Source: Gymnorhina tibicen
Taxonomy: Eukaryota; Chordata; Aves; Passeriformes; Artamidae
Assembly (NCBI GenBank): GCA_013399875.1
Contig: VXAZ01008030.1
Span: 62,001 to 126,000, forward strand
Direction of reading: 5' to 3'
DNA length: 64,000 nucleotides
The notes under the pieces are model-generated. The model was not told the DNA's origin. It saw only the letters and a list, made by a program, of their open reading frames with translations, and made no database searches. Below are positions 1-12,085 of the stretch, piece after piece (the stretch's first letter is position 1; every line of letters starts with the position of its first letter). A program made the translations under genes and the position numbers.

Positions 1-2360
1 ACTAATTTTCTGATATGAATGAAGGAGTTCCATACAGTGAATAGTGTGGTGTATTGGAAAGATTTTAATGACCTAGTTTGGGTGGTTTTATGTGGCAATG
101 TATGAATTATATAGGTCAGCCTCAGCAAAACCAGATGTCTTAGCTACCAAAGGTCCTATTTGCAGAGATCAGAAAGAGGAAATGTAATTATTTTGTAAAA
201 AATCTCTGATGGAGCTGTTGTCTTGCTACTAAAATGGCTGAATGTTGAATGTTGACTTAACTAACCTGCAGTTATTCATCCACCCAGAATTTGCATCACC
301 CACATTAGATCCCTTAAGCAATGAAGAAGAATGATCATTTAAGCATGGATTGCACCAAAGCCAGCATGACATGTTACTAGAAAACACAGACAGTTAGTTA
401 CTAGAAAACTCAGATAGTTATTACAGCTTCATTAGCTTCACCCAGAAAAAAACCCCCAACCAACCAGTTTTAAGCCTTGCTTTCATTTACCAAGCTGCTT
501 TCCTACTGTGGAGGATGCCCAGGTTTTTACCCTGCTTGTGAGTTCGACAGCATGTCTTTGGAGGACAAAAAATAATTCAGGCTTTTACAACTGCAGTGCA
601 TGAAAAGAAAGAGATGCCATTTCATTTCTATGTTCCAAAAGGACAGTGTGACCATCCCAATCAGCTTTTGGAATAGATCAGGTTTTCCTAGATGGGGGCA
701 GAAATTGAATTAAAATCTCCAGTGCCTGAAGGAGTGCTCATGGTAGAGCTGGTGGATCCTTAAAAAGCTGGGAAGGGAGGTAGGCAGAAAACTCTTCAGC
801 GTGGTTGAGGCCAGGTTGTCCTGGGCTTGCTCAAAAGCAGAACTGCATGTGTCAAAGGACTTTTGTGTATGAAATCATGGATGGTTCAAAAGCCTGAAGA
901 CTGTGTGTACATCCATGTCTAGGTAGCAACTAGGTGAAGGCTGGAGGACTTGTATTTGGACAGGAATTGTGTCAGTGGCCATGACATGATTATACCTTTC
1001 CTAAATTTCTTTGTGGAGCTACTACCTGGTCAAAAATGACCCCAAGACTCTATAGAAAGACATCTTTATATGTGAAAATACTGTTCTTTCCATCTGTATT
1101 TTAATGTGGGGTAAATATAGCCATCTGTGACAAATAGCTCTTTTCCATAAAGAAGTCTTTCCTGTGGAACCAAGGACACAAACTAAATAATTTTTCATTT
1201 GGGATCATAGGACACTTCCCCCCCCCCTCCCTTTTTTTTTTCCTGTGGCATATAGCTTGGTTTCAAGGTCTGTAGGTCCATCAGACTTTTGACACCAAAG
1301 TTGTTATGTTTCCATTCCTAATAGCTTTATTTGACTTATTGTTTGCAAGAAAAACAAAGCTATGCAATTCAGTCATTATAAAAGGTCATTATTAATTTAT
1401 TCCTGTTGCGCTAGAACTTGATAGTCTGTCTGTGTGCTTAAAATGCCTTTGTATCTTGTACTTTGTTATCTCCTAGGCATGTAATTTAATTAACACATGT
1501 ATGCTGCTTTGAAGATGTAAAGCAATATATAAATGCTTAAAGCACCAAATTAAGGCTTTCACAGGTGAAACAGTGGGGCAGCAGGTGGGAAGTACAACAT
1601 ACAAGCAGCAGTGCTTGAAGGTAATTACTTCTGCAAAGGGTGGGAGCAAGTATAATCCTCCCAAATTACTGTGAGGAGCAAAAGAAACAGTGTCAACTCT
1701 TGAAAAAGCACCTGGCTTTTGCTACCATCCAGGGATGAAGAGTCAGGTGCTTGCTGCTATTCAGTCCTCTAGTTCCTCTTAAGTAGGATGTACGTTTTTT
1801 CTTGGTGACTTCACCATGTAATCCTGGGAATGAAGAAGGAAAGTATCACAGGGAAGCATAATACTTGTGCATTTAGGCCTGTATTCTGACAACTATTAAA
1901 ACAGGAAGAAAATGGATTCATTAAATTCATGTGAATAAAGTTAAACACATTCATGCCTGTCGATTATGGATAGCACTGAGTAAGGAATAGGTGACATTAT
2001 ATAATCTTTCTTAGTGAGCTGTACATCTTGTCAGAGTTATTTTACAAGGAAAGGTCATAAATAGCAAAACTACTTTAGAACTTCAGCTGAGTCAGTAGCA
2101 TTAGTCCCATAATACCACCATAAAATGACACAATGTCTTACATGTGGTATCCAAAGAGCTCACATGACAGGAATTTGAAAGAAATTCATTGGCTTAGGAC
2201 TCAGTAGCTTTCTGAGAGTTTACAGTCAGGGGATAATTTTAATCAGCAAGGGTGGAGTCAGCTGCCTAAAAATAGACATCTGCTGCCATTTGAAATTCTT
2301 TATCTGAGCCTGGGCTAGCAGATATAGTGCAAGCCCCGTGAGGGACACGGGCCCTTCCAG
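1..2360. other. Non-coding flank or intron, left end
   Basis: No supported exon was found on either strand. The stretch is AT-rich, with stops in all frames at short spacing. It contains one C-run followed by a T-run at 1218-1241. If the exon at 2361 is internal, this is the 3' part of the preceding intron. A 20-codon open segment after a CAG at 272-334 is treated under rejected items. I see no CR1 or LTR signature here. Confidence 0.6.
1218..1241. repeat. Homopolymer C/T tract
   Basis: Ten C, then TCCC, then ten T. This is a low-complexity pyrimidine tract of the kind common in vertebrate introns. No function is implied. Confidence 0.9.
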
Positions 2361-2699
2361 AGCAGCAGTTAAGAGCTCAGGAGAGCATTGATCTGCCAGT
2401 CTTGCCTGCCAGCCCTGAATGGGTGCTAGAAGATGTTAGGATGTTTCGGAGGGCGTTGGCTGACTATGTTTATTCAACTGAATCCCATCTACGCAGTCAA
2501 GTGCCACTGTTTGGCATCAGAAAGAGTGATAGCGTTCATGGCTTCTATTCATTTTACAGGTCACTAATCTCTCTTCTTCCGGAGCATTTGCATGCAGCAT
2601 ACATGAACCCCGTGGTGACACAAACGCTAGTTACAGACTGCATTAAAAAAGTTAGATTTCAACTAAAAGAAAACAAAATTGCTCCAATGCATATTTCAG
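2361..2699 (+). CDS. Probable coding exon A of an unrecognised split gene
   Basis: This is an internal exon of about 112 codons. The frame (codons starting at 2402 + 3n) is open from 2342 to the TGA at 2717-2719. It encodes a soluble, helix-prone peptide with phrases such as PASPEWVLEDVRMFRRALAD and HGFYSFYRSLISLLPEHLHA. Composition is mixed and protein-like, with no low complexity, signal peptide or membrane segment. The proposed acceptor is CCCTTCCAG at 2352-2360; later AGs at 2399 and 2412 are alternatives. The proposed donor is CAG/GTGGAA after 2699 (phase 1), which fits the exon at 4771. A second donor, TCA/GTGAGT after 2715 (phase 2), is also possible. I do not recognise the family. The evidence is open frame, composition, splice signals and phase agreement with neighbours; no homology search was possible. 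Confidence 0.62.
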
Positions 2700-4770
2700 G
2701 TGGAACTCCCTGTCAGTGAGTAGGTTCATCCCATTTAGGCTTTGACAAGCACTTTGCAGTTGTCATGACTTCTTATGACATCCTGCTCCAAAGTTCAGCC
2801 AATTAACACTGATGCCACATTGTTCATATAATACAGGATAAGCTTCTTTTTTCAGCTGGAAACTGTTTTGTACATTTTGTTGTGATCTCAAAATTCGTTA
2901 CCTTGTGTGGGAACATTTTCATTTTTCTATATTTGCTTTATCTTGTTTTGGGTGGAGGTGAGGAGGAATCAACATCAGCATATTTATCACTCTGACTGAC
3001 ACATTCACTTCTGATGGGTTTTATCTTCCACATGCTTATTATATTATTCACAACGGGATCCTTATTATGAAGTGGATGAATGCTACTATTCATTCAAAAC
3101 AGATGCACATTAAGTGACAGTCACTGAGTCATTGCCTTTTATATGACAAGGAAATCAGTACAAAGTTGGCTTTCGTTTGACACAGTTACATCAGTCAGTT
3201 TGCAAAGGATAGCTATCCTTTAGTACCAACAATATCATCCTATTTCTACCTTACAGATTGCTGTTGCCGTGATGTCCTACCTTGGTTTTGTTGTTGCTGT
3301 TGTTATTTTTACAAGAACCACCAGATATCATGAAGCAAACCTCATTATCAGCTTTCTTAGGCTGCAGTGCTGCATCTCTCTCTCTTTCCTTTACTGATAA
3401 ACAGTGAACAGACAGAAGGGTTCATCTTTTATACAAATATGTAAAGCTCTGTTGCCACTAGTCTTCTAGCTTTGACTTTCATTCTAATTGCCACAGGAAA
3501 ACAATTTACAGATTTTAGCTTTTTTTTTCCTCTAGGAATGTGTAAATTTTCAAATTCAATCATTATAATGATGAACATGTGTTGAAGAAACCTACTAAAA
3601 GCAGCATATACCTGTCAGGGAAATTTTTTTTCAGTGTATCCAAGTAAAATCTATTGTAATCACTGTATCTGTTTTTCAAAGACAACAGAGCAACAAGACA
3701 TTTCTAGAATTGCAGTTAATGATGACAGTTGAAAGATATAAAAGTGTGTGAAAAAGCCTGTATGTAGAGTCACATTTTTCTTTTTATTGCTAGTTCAGTG
3801 TATCTTGCATATTCTCTTGATGAGCCTGTGTAGTTTTAGTTCCTGTAGAGGCTTGAGTGAAATTAAGGAGGCACTGTTACGTTGTTATCAGCAAAATGTT
3901 GATATTTTTCTAGAAGAAAGTCTCCTTATGCCAACCTACCAGCTTTTACAAAACTCTGCTTTGCTGTCATGTACACAACTGAAATTCGATTCTAGCAGTT
4001 CATAGAATTTACTTTCTTTATCACTTCTGTAGAAATAAAAAGATCAAATGCATGTACATGATCTACAAGTAATCCGTCTATATTGCCTGCTGCCTGAATA
4101 GGTTGAATCATGATTACTGATGATTATCTTCTTGGAGAATAATGGGCAAATTTCCCTTGCTGTAACTTCTCTGACTTCAGGCTGCACTGTGTTTTAATTA
4201 TAACACATTCAGACCAGACTCAACAAAGAACTAGTAAATGTGCTAAAGGGAGAAATCTTCCTTTGGTCAGGTGTCAGACTATTACTATTATTTATTTAAG
4301 TGGTTCTAACGTGACAGTCTTGACCTACTTGGTCTTTTCTTCTGCTAATGGATGTGAAATTGAAACAATTCACTTCTCATTTTAGACTGTCTAAAAAAAT
4401 GCCCAAGAATGCCAGAATGGACACATTTCTTGCCCATTTATGTCACTGCAAGCTGCTTAAGAGTTGCTTTGCTGCACTGTTCACAGTGAAAAGCCAGTGA
4501 AGCCATCTTGCAACGAATTACTGTACTCAGAGTACAAAACCAAGGTAAATTCATTTCAGGCATTCCATGATTAGTTGGTTTTGAGGATATCAGACAAAAT
4601 CTTTAACCTTAACATCAGTGACGGTTTCTTGTTCAAGGGGATTATACTTGAATTCATAGTGCCCCTGTCACATTTCTTTAAAAAGTAATGAATTGACAGT
4701 TCCCACAGTGAGAAACTCAGCTGATGCAGTGTGAACATTGAATAGCACTGGGGTGTCTTGTATTGTGAAG
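2700..4770 (+). other. Probable intron between exons A and B
   Basis: This is about 2.07 kb of AT-rich sequence. It holds one further open segment with a possible acceptor (3849-3970, listed separately). No repeat family was recognised. The exons on either side share phase 1: G from exon A plus AT from exon B makes an Asp codon. Confidence 0.45.
3849..3970 (+). CDS. Possible small exon, weakly supported
   Basis: After TTCCTGTAG at 3840-3848 the frame reads GLSEIKEALLRCYQQNVDIF and stays open to a TAG at 4003. The start accepts phase 2, matching the alternative GTGAGT donor of exon A at 2716. The best in-range donor is CAT/GTACAC after 3970 (phase 1), which would join exon B at 4771. The donor is weak, and exons A and B also join directly without it. 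It may be an alternative exon or a chance open frame. Confidence 0.2.
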
Positions 4771-4856
4771 ATATGCTTGGGGAGCTGAACAGAGAAGTAG
4801 AGAAAGGAGCTGCAGGTCCTGGTCCTGACATGGATTTCATTTGTGAGCTTTTAGAG
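4771..4856 (+). CDS. Probable coding exon B of the same gene
   Basis: This 86-bp segment contributes two bases to a split Asp codon, then 28 codons reading MLGELNREVEKGAAGPG followed by PDMDFICELLE. The donor GAG/GTAATT after 4856 is good and leaves phase 0. The acceptor is GTATTGTGAAG at 4760-4770, in a moderately T-rich stretch. A longer form starting at 4746 (after GAATAG) stays open and reads HWGVLYCED before the same frame, but its phase 0 start does not match either donor of exon A. The peptide is acidic and helix-like, with no recognised domain. The opposite-strand open frame over the same bases is a shadow. Confidence 0.5.
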
Positions 4857-6430
4857 GTAATTTCTCCTGCATCCCTTTTCTTTCTTTTTTCTCCTTTGTT
4901 TTTGTTTTTTTTTTTAATGTAATTAATTTATGCTTGTAAATTTTCTCTTTTTAACGTAAGTGATGCTATTTTGGGGTTTAATCAAGCATTTGTCAAGTGC
5001 TTTATTGATGAAATACAATATAAATGCTCTCTGAAGCGTGTGCAGATCCACAGAAATAAACATTTAACAAGCAAACAGTCTTTAGGGATACTGGTGTAAG
5101 ACAGGGACAGGAGCATTGGTATTGAAATCTGCTCAGCAGTGCAAGGAACCATTTGGGAGGCATCTGTACACAAAGAAAGTAAGGACAGATCCCTTATGCA
5201 GCTACTTCCAGTTCCCCCTTTGGTCTCAGCATCTCATCAGACCTTCCCACCTTCCTCCTACCCCTTTCCTCCCACCTCCCCCCCTCTGTTAACCAGGGTC
5301 CCACTAACCAGTACAGCTGCAGCCTTTCTCAGAGGCAGGCTTACAGCTGGCATTGGCTCCTCCATAATTCCATACCTCTTTCTCCAGCCTGTTTGGAAAA
5401 GCATTCGGAGAGAGATTTATGCTTTTGGCAGAAGAGCAGGGACAACAGGGAGAAAGGTGCTATGCTACTGGAAAATGGACCAAGAGACCTCTCCTCAGTG
5501 ACAACCTTTCCTCTCTTGACCCTTCGGTGGTGGTGACAACTTTCCTTTCCTCCCCCGGCTGCAAAACCCAGTATCTTGCTCCCCAGCTCTCCAGAAGCCA
5601 CCTCACTTTCTGTTGGAGCCCATGAGTGGGTGGAGGAGGATGAGTCCAGTTTGATGCTTACACAGCTGCTCCTCATTTGGTTCCTGGGTCTGTAGGCTAC
5701 CAGATGGGCTATAGTGACTCACAGCCTCACATAGTCACATGTCTAGCAGGGTTGAAGAATTTAGCACAAGTTGAAGAGGATGGAGCATTATTCCTTTTAA
5801 AAATCCGGAATAATTTTGCAATTTATTCAAGTTTTCCTCTCTGCAAGTAAACTGAACAATTAAAGGGCATTCACTTATTTTTCATGCACTGAAAGTATGA
5901 ATTTTTCATTACGTTCCAATTCACATTTCTTTTTCCCAGCTTCATTAACTGTCTAGTGTGAACTTTATTGTCTACACATTCATACACTTTAACTAGCTGG
6001 TGTGTTTGGGGGAATATATTTTGCAGACTCTGTCTTCTCTTCCTCTCTGCACAAATCTTGTTATTCTCTGAAAGGGAAAAGAGAAAGAAAGGGAAGAATA
6101 AATAATGATCAAAAAGCACACTTCTTTTCAGGCAGCAGCACTCAGCACTCTGCTGCAAACCATGCTGTGTAGGATCTTGTAAAGCTTGATTGGAAACATG
6201 TTATCATATTAAAAATATGTATATCTCTTCCATCCCCCACTCCTCCTGGCTCCTACAATTAACCAAATCATGGGTTTCAAGGGGATTTTCCCCTGAAAAA
6301 AAGCTGTGCTCTCTGCTAAGGTTACTCTTTCTACAGAGCCTCAAAGACAGGAGTTTTTAAGACCTTATAAGAGAAAAAGTCAGAGCAAATAGACTGGCAG
6401 CGTTATGGCCATTTCAGGTGAAAGCAACAG
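4857..6430 (+). other. Probable intron between exons B and C
   Basis: This is about 1.57 kb. It holds a C/T-rich block at about 5245-5287 and several overlapping open frames around 5139-5676 on both strands. Those frames have pyrimidine-biased, low-complexity composition and no paired splice signals in the right phase, so I treat them as non-coding. A 42-bp segment at 5137-5178 (CAG acceptor, GTAAGG donor, phase 0 at both ends) could be inserted without breaking frame. It is too short to support alone. Confidence 0.4.
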
Positions 6431-6624
6431 GTCCTTTCAGAGACTCCTCTGGGGCTGTGTAATGAAAACTATTTGGGAGATATTCCCGTTGTGAATGGCC
6501 TGCTGCCTAACTCAGATCTATTGCAGCAGTTCAGGGATGAAATAGAGAGTGACTTGACCCGATTAAACCCTGACAGCGCCCCGCTACCAACAACAGGCAT
6601 CCTAAGTGCTGCCCCTGTGCACAG
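6431..6624 (+). CDS. Probable coding exon C of the same gene
   Basis: This segment has 64 codons plus two bases (phase 2 at the end). It reads VLSETPLGLCNENYLGDIPV and continues through LLPNSDLLQQFRDEIESDLT to LPTTGILSAAPVH. The acceptor is AAAGCAACAG before 6431 (phase 0, matching exon B). A stronger-looking acceptor, GTCCTTTCAG before 6441, would need an incoming phase 1 and does not match exon B. The donor is CACAG/GTGTGC after 6624. The peptide is mixed and protein-like, with an acidic amphipathic helix in the middle and a Pro/Ser/Thr-rich end. No family was recognised. The ORF runs on to a stop at 6683 if the donor is not used, which would make this a last exon. Confidence 0.55.
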
Positions 6625-9600
6625 GTGTGCCTGCGCACTGCTGATGTCGTGGGCTGTGTTTACAAAGTCATTGAAGTCAGTGTGATGTTGGACAGTGGCA
6701 GGAACAGTCTTTTCCAATCTAATGCACAAAAAGGCTGTCACACAACAGGAGAAAGATTACATTTAGTTGCAGTGTAGCTGTGAAAGTGGACTATTAACTT
6801 CTAATACAGCCCTTTTTTTTCTTTGGGAAAGCTACAGAGACATGGCATTAAACCTGTGAGTGTCAGAGAAAGCGAGAGCAAGCAGGGGTGGGTTGGCGAG
6901 GTCTCAGGTCAGGGTGTTGTGCTGTGAGTGCAGCCTTCCCTCTGGAGTCGGCAGCTGCTGCCCTCTGTCCTTCTCCACCTTTGAATGCTAATGCTGTAGG
7001 GGCTCCTCTCACTCAGACACATATGTACTCTGTTGCAAGTCTAGTTCTGTGTGCTAGCAACTGGGGAGAGAGAAAAAAAGGAGGTTTCTGAAATAAATCC
7101 ACATGATAGTGCTGACATTCTGGCATCATGTGTTTTTCTTTTGGCTGTTTATGATGCTAATTAGGAAACATCAATGCTACAAAGACTTGAACTTCTAGCA
7201 CGCTTGGTCTGGGGCTGCTTAAATCTTAGTCTGGGGTAGATTGGTCTTCTAATAAGTGCCTGTCACTGATTGCATTTTAATATTTGTGCCTTTGTATTTT
7301 GGTGGGGTAACCGCTTCCGAGTTTGGCAAAAACCTGAAGAGTTCATAGGATTGGTTCCTCAAATGGTCCCTTCCTTTTCCATTTCTTAGATATTTCATTG
7401 TACTGATAAGAGGTAATGTCTGCCAAGAGGGAGATGGAGGGAGCGTTAATGACCAAAGCACATCCTTAAAACACTGGATTTGTTTTGGACTACCTAATTC
7501 AACAAGTGCAAACTTCATCAGACTTTAAGCACCTGTCTCTGGTGGCACTTCTGAACAGCAATTTTGACTCACATGCCAAACTCTGAGGTCAACTCTGCTC
7601 ATTTGGGACATGCATTCTGAAACACAAAGTTTCCTAACGTCTGAAACATAACCTGAATGAAATTGCTCTGAGTGCTATTTAAGAGAGTAGAGAAGTTTAA
7701 AGAAAAAAAATTGTGATTAATTTTCCTGTCATAGAATTATTCTCATAGGTCTCTGACCCAAGCCCTCCTCCTAATCTAAGTTCCACCAAGTAAGAGATGG
7801 CAGAAGGTGACAGACATATAACAAAGTTCCTGGCTTTTCAGATATTTATACTGGAATTAACTTTTCTTTCTTGCTTAAGTGTCATTTGCTGTTTTAGATG
7901 GGGTCTCTGGAATTTAAAAGGGGTCTCTAATTTTCCAGGATTTAATCACATTTTATGAGGAGTATATTTCCCACTGTACATTTTGGAGTAGTTCAGTGGA
8001 GCTTTGGAGATAAGTCTATAACAGAGTATTCACTTGTTAACTTTAATATTTATATTTCCCCCTGGAGACATCATCTGAATTAAGGATCTGCAGTGACAGC
8101 TCATCTCTCTATCTTTTGGAAGAGACAAGTTTTAATTACTAAAGTTTTTTTATGAAACTTAAATGTTATTGTTACCATGTCATAGCAAAATACTAAGCCC
8201 ATGCAAGTACTAGGCACTGCATTCAGATCTTCGGAGTTTTGCTTTGCAGAAATAATCCCATTCAGCTGTATAAATAGATACATTACAGTTGATGCGTAAA
8301 TTCCCTGAGAACCTTAAGAAACTTGATTTTTCAAAGTCAGATTCCACATTTCAGCGTGAATGTGTGATAAAGAAGTGGGAAGAGCAAGAAAAAAGCATGT
8401 CATATTAACTGGAAGAGTTTACCTCTGACATTTGTGGAACCTGTATCTGACTCAAATGCTGTCATGAATGAATGAATTTACATTTTAGGCAAATGTTGGG
8501 AAGCCTATTTGTATCACAGCATATGCTGAAATGAGCAGTTTCCTACGTGTGCTCAGGATGGGGAAGAAGAGGTTAGTGAGAGCTTCATTCCAGGCAGCAC
8601 CGATTGGTCAAGGCCCTGCCTGCTGCAGGGCTGAACATTTGCTGTCTCTTGGGATCTACCTATGCAACCCTCACAGGACAATGTCTTTTTTGTTTTGCTT
8701 TCAGTTGGGTTGCTCGGATGTAACTAAGGGCAAAAATTGGGCTGCAGTATTTTTATTACTGGAAATTATGCATGTTGTGAAAAGAAGACAATTTTTTTTT
8801 GTAGCACAGGTTGAATCTGCATACTGGCAGTTGGAAGAAAAACATCTTTGTGTGAGAACATAGTGAATCTCCCTTGGGTGTTTCTGAGGAAGAATAAGCA
8901 CAGAGCCCCCTGAAGCCTGAAGCTGTTTTTACAAAGTCAGTTTTAGTGCAGAAACACACTTTAACCCCAAATTGGTATAAAAGACTGTGCCAAATTATGT
9001 ATACACTATCTGAATAGGGAAGTTGTACTCTAATTGTTGGATATAAGCTTGACTGCCTTTGAATTAACAGTTAAAGCTGTATTCATTAATCTGAACAGGG
9101 AAGAGTGAGCAGACTGTCACAACATACCTCAGTTCAGTAGTCATGCAGAGCAGGTGAGAGAATGCTAACCACTTACAGAGTGAAGCAGCTGATCTCCATC
9201 AGCCCCATCACTTAATGATGAAGAGAAAAAGACAACCACCTGCAATATCCAGAGGAAGATTTACCATATATCTGAAAGTCCAGAGTCCCAAAAGGCAATG
9301 TACAACCTACAATTACCCAGAATGATTAGTCTTAATGCTTTTAAATGCTTTACTAACTCAAGAACTACAAAGGACAGAATTCATAAGTGTATTACGGTCC
9401 ATTTACTGTACACACAGCTTCCGGGGAAAAAGAAATCCCTTTGGGAAGTAAGCATGAAATTCACTACTTTTGAAGAAAGCATTGGGAATGGCAGTGCTAA
9501 TTCAGAAAGAAAAGGACCTGACCCAAAACTAGGGATGAGGCAAGGTGAGACACAAATTTTCAGCAAACAGGAGCTGATTAAGGGAACAACTTTGGTTTAT

Positions 9601-11981
9601 AAAACTGGATCAAATTCATTTTCAGTGCCTACTGAAATTTTCACTTCCTCTTTGTCTTTTTTCCCTCAGGAGACAGGTTAAGGGTTAACAGATTCCCCCC
9701 TGAGAATATGAATATATAACTTTTAAATGTCATTCTTTCTGAATAGAAACTACTGTGGTGTATGAACAGTGGCACAAAATCTCTGGCAAGCCTTTCTGGG
9801 ATAACCTAAGATGTTACAGTCCTCAGCTATCTGTCCTGTCCCCTTCCAGAGGATACCACTGCCCTCATGGAAGTTGGTATAAAGGAATTACCAGCACTCC
9901 ACCTACACTGCTTTACATTCTAGCATGTTAGTTAAATCCACCTTCACCAGCAGAGAGAGCTAAAACCAGTCAGGCTAGGATACTTAAGCTGTGCTTTTTG
10001 CAGACTTTATTACTGAGATGCTATCTGCCAGCAGAGATGTAGGTGTTGGAGTTATTTGAGTCAACAACATTTTAAACACAGCCAGACTTATAAGAGGTAG
10101 CACATAACAACCCTGAGCTTTTTTTGTTGTTGTTTTTGGTTTTGTTATTTTTGTTTTTGCCTTAGTCTTGCCTACTGACAGTGTTGTGGAGTGGGATGTA
10201 GCAGAAGCAGCAATTACGTAGATAATCATTGTAAGAAGGAGCATTCATCTGAAAGAAATTAAACGGTTTCTGCAAGTGAATCTCAACTGGAAGTGTAGTC
10301 ACAATTGGAAACAGCTTGGGAATTGTTGATCATAACAGTCTTGTAAACATTACTTCCGAGAGTTGTGCGCGGGTGCAAATGCTTGTCCAAATCACCTGGG
10401 ACAGGTCTTCAAGTGACCATTTCTTTGTGCTATCACTGGTTCTCTGAGCTGAAGCAACAACCTTCAAGAGTGATACATACAATGAGCCTTAATAAAACAC
10501 ATAATTGTTTTCAGGTTTCCTACCTGAATGTTGCTAGTTACCTAATCAGTGACCAGCTGCACCATGCCTCTCATATTTTTGTGTGAAGATCACCTGGGAA
10601 GAAGCCAGAATATTGGGGGAAATTATGTGTGCTAAAAGACAGCTCTTGGCAATGAGATGAGGAATGAGAGATCTCACACAGGGCAAAGTCAGTGGGATCA
10701 GCCATGTGGAATCACCATCTCTTCAGTACAAATTGAATATTTTCTGTCTTTATTTTGCTTTACAAAAAGAGCCTTTGTAAAATTTCCTCTCACTGACAGA
10801 ACTTGGTTTATAGTTTCCCACTGTAGCTGGATCTGGATAGCCTGAAGATAAACATTATATGAAAGAAAGGAGATTTTCCAATCTATCCGAATAAAGCACT
10901 GGTGAAACTTTCATGAGAAAACATATGCTCCTTTATAAGAAATTTGTATATATCTCAGAAAGACTGCCTGCTTCTGAATGTGGAAATGACACAAGTAATA
11001 TATACTATGCCATTTCCTGGTTTGAGATTAATAGCCCATAGTCAACATGTAGTCTAGGACTCATTTTTGCACACGGAAAATGATGCCCTCTTGCATGAAG
11101 CATGAGGCATGAAAAATCTTGCTTCATGTTGAGATTTTTTTTTTGTCATAGAGTTCCCTTCCCTAGCTGTAAAAAGAAATTGAGCCGTGAAGCAAACTTG
11201 TTATTAAGGCTGTGCCATACTAAGTCTGGAATATCAAGACTCCCATATCAGATTTTGTGGACTTTGGATCTACTTAATCACAGATATGGTGGTATCTTCT
11301 CTATTTAAATTTTCATAAATATCCACTAAAACAAGATTTATCTGCTCTTTTGATGGAACACAGTTCTGTGGTGTGCAGAGGACTGTACTGCCTGAACTGC
11401 ATTTCATTGTGGCAGCTCCTCAGCTCCTTACGCACTGCCGCCAAAAATTACTGCTTATTCTGACACTCAGCCAAGCTGGGTGTTGTATACCTTGAGATGC
11501 CTGTGAGAAAGGTACATCTGTCTTTTAAATATCCATTAGGTAGTTTGGGATCTCTTAGACAATATGGATTCCTTGAGTTGAAGTTAGTATTTTAACTTGT
11601 AAACATTCATACAAAATAAAGTGAAGGATGAAGAAACTATTGTCTATTTGAATTTGAAAATAGTATTTATATTTTTTTCATACTTGTTTAAATTTCTTGT
11701 TTATTTTTGTTACAGAGCCAACATGGGATTCTCAAGTCCTTGTGCATTTTCTGACTTTTTCTCAACCAGTGACAACCACTTTCACTTCAGGCTTATAAGG
11801 TGTCATTATGTCCAAAGTGTGCTAACTAAGCAATGTTCACACCAGGAAAACAAGAATGGTGAGGATATTAGGATCTAGATAAAAATAGACTGATACATTT
11901 GCTCATCTTGTGAAATAGACTTTTTCTCCTGTGTGTATGTGCCTTGGCCTCCATTATGCTTTTCCTCTACAGGTACCTATA
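6625..11981. other. Non-coding sequence, probable intron
   Basis: No supported exon was found. A 24-bp segment at 6832-6855 has a long T-rich acceptor and a GTGAGT donor and is described as a finding. Frames at 8531-8863 and 9298-9681 follow pyrimidine-rich AGs but lack donors in phase and read like random translation. Minor T- and A-rich runs are present. No transposable element was recognised before 11982. Confidence 0.5.
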
Positions 11982-12085
11982 TAGAATCATGGAATGGTTT
12001 GGTGTGGAAGGAACTTAAACCACAGATTGTCTAGTTCCAACACCTTCCATTAGACTAGGTTACTCAGAGCCCTATCAACACGTAG
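11982..12085 (-). mobile_element. CR1 LINE 3'-end fragment
   Basis: The plus strand reads ATAGAATCATGGAATGGTTT and continues with the diverged complement of the CR1 3' untranslated end (phrases TTGGTGTGGAAGGAAC, CTAGTTCCAACACCTTCCAT, TACTCAGAGCCCTATCAAC). This is the usual 5'-truncated CR1 tail on the minus strand. It is too short to carry coding sequence. Identity is by recalled consensus only. Confidence 0.75.

Noticed and set aside
272..334. Twenty codons open to a stop after an ACCTGCAG, reading LFIHPEFASPTLDPLSNEEE, as a last exon
   Set aside because: The upstream tract is poor in pyrimidines, there is no partner exon, and a segment this short is expected by chance. It is kept out of the gene list.
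5139..5676. Overlapping open frames of 120, 111 and 68 codons on both strands
   Set aside because: They come from C/T-rich sequence where stops are rare. Composition is low complexity and splice phases do not fit the neighbouring exons.
8531..8863. Plus-strand frame of 110 codons following a strong pyrimidine acceptor at 8704
   Set aside because: No donor and no biased composition. Strong acceptor-like tracts recur throughout this AT-rich DNA, for example at 35500.
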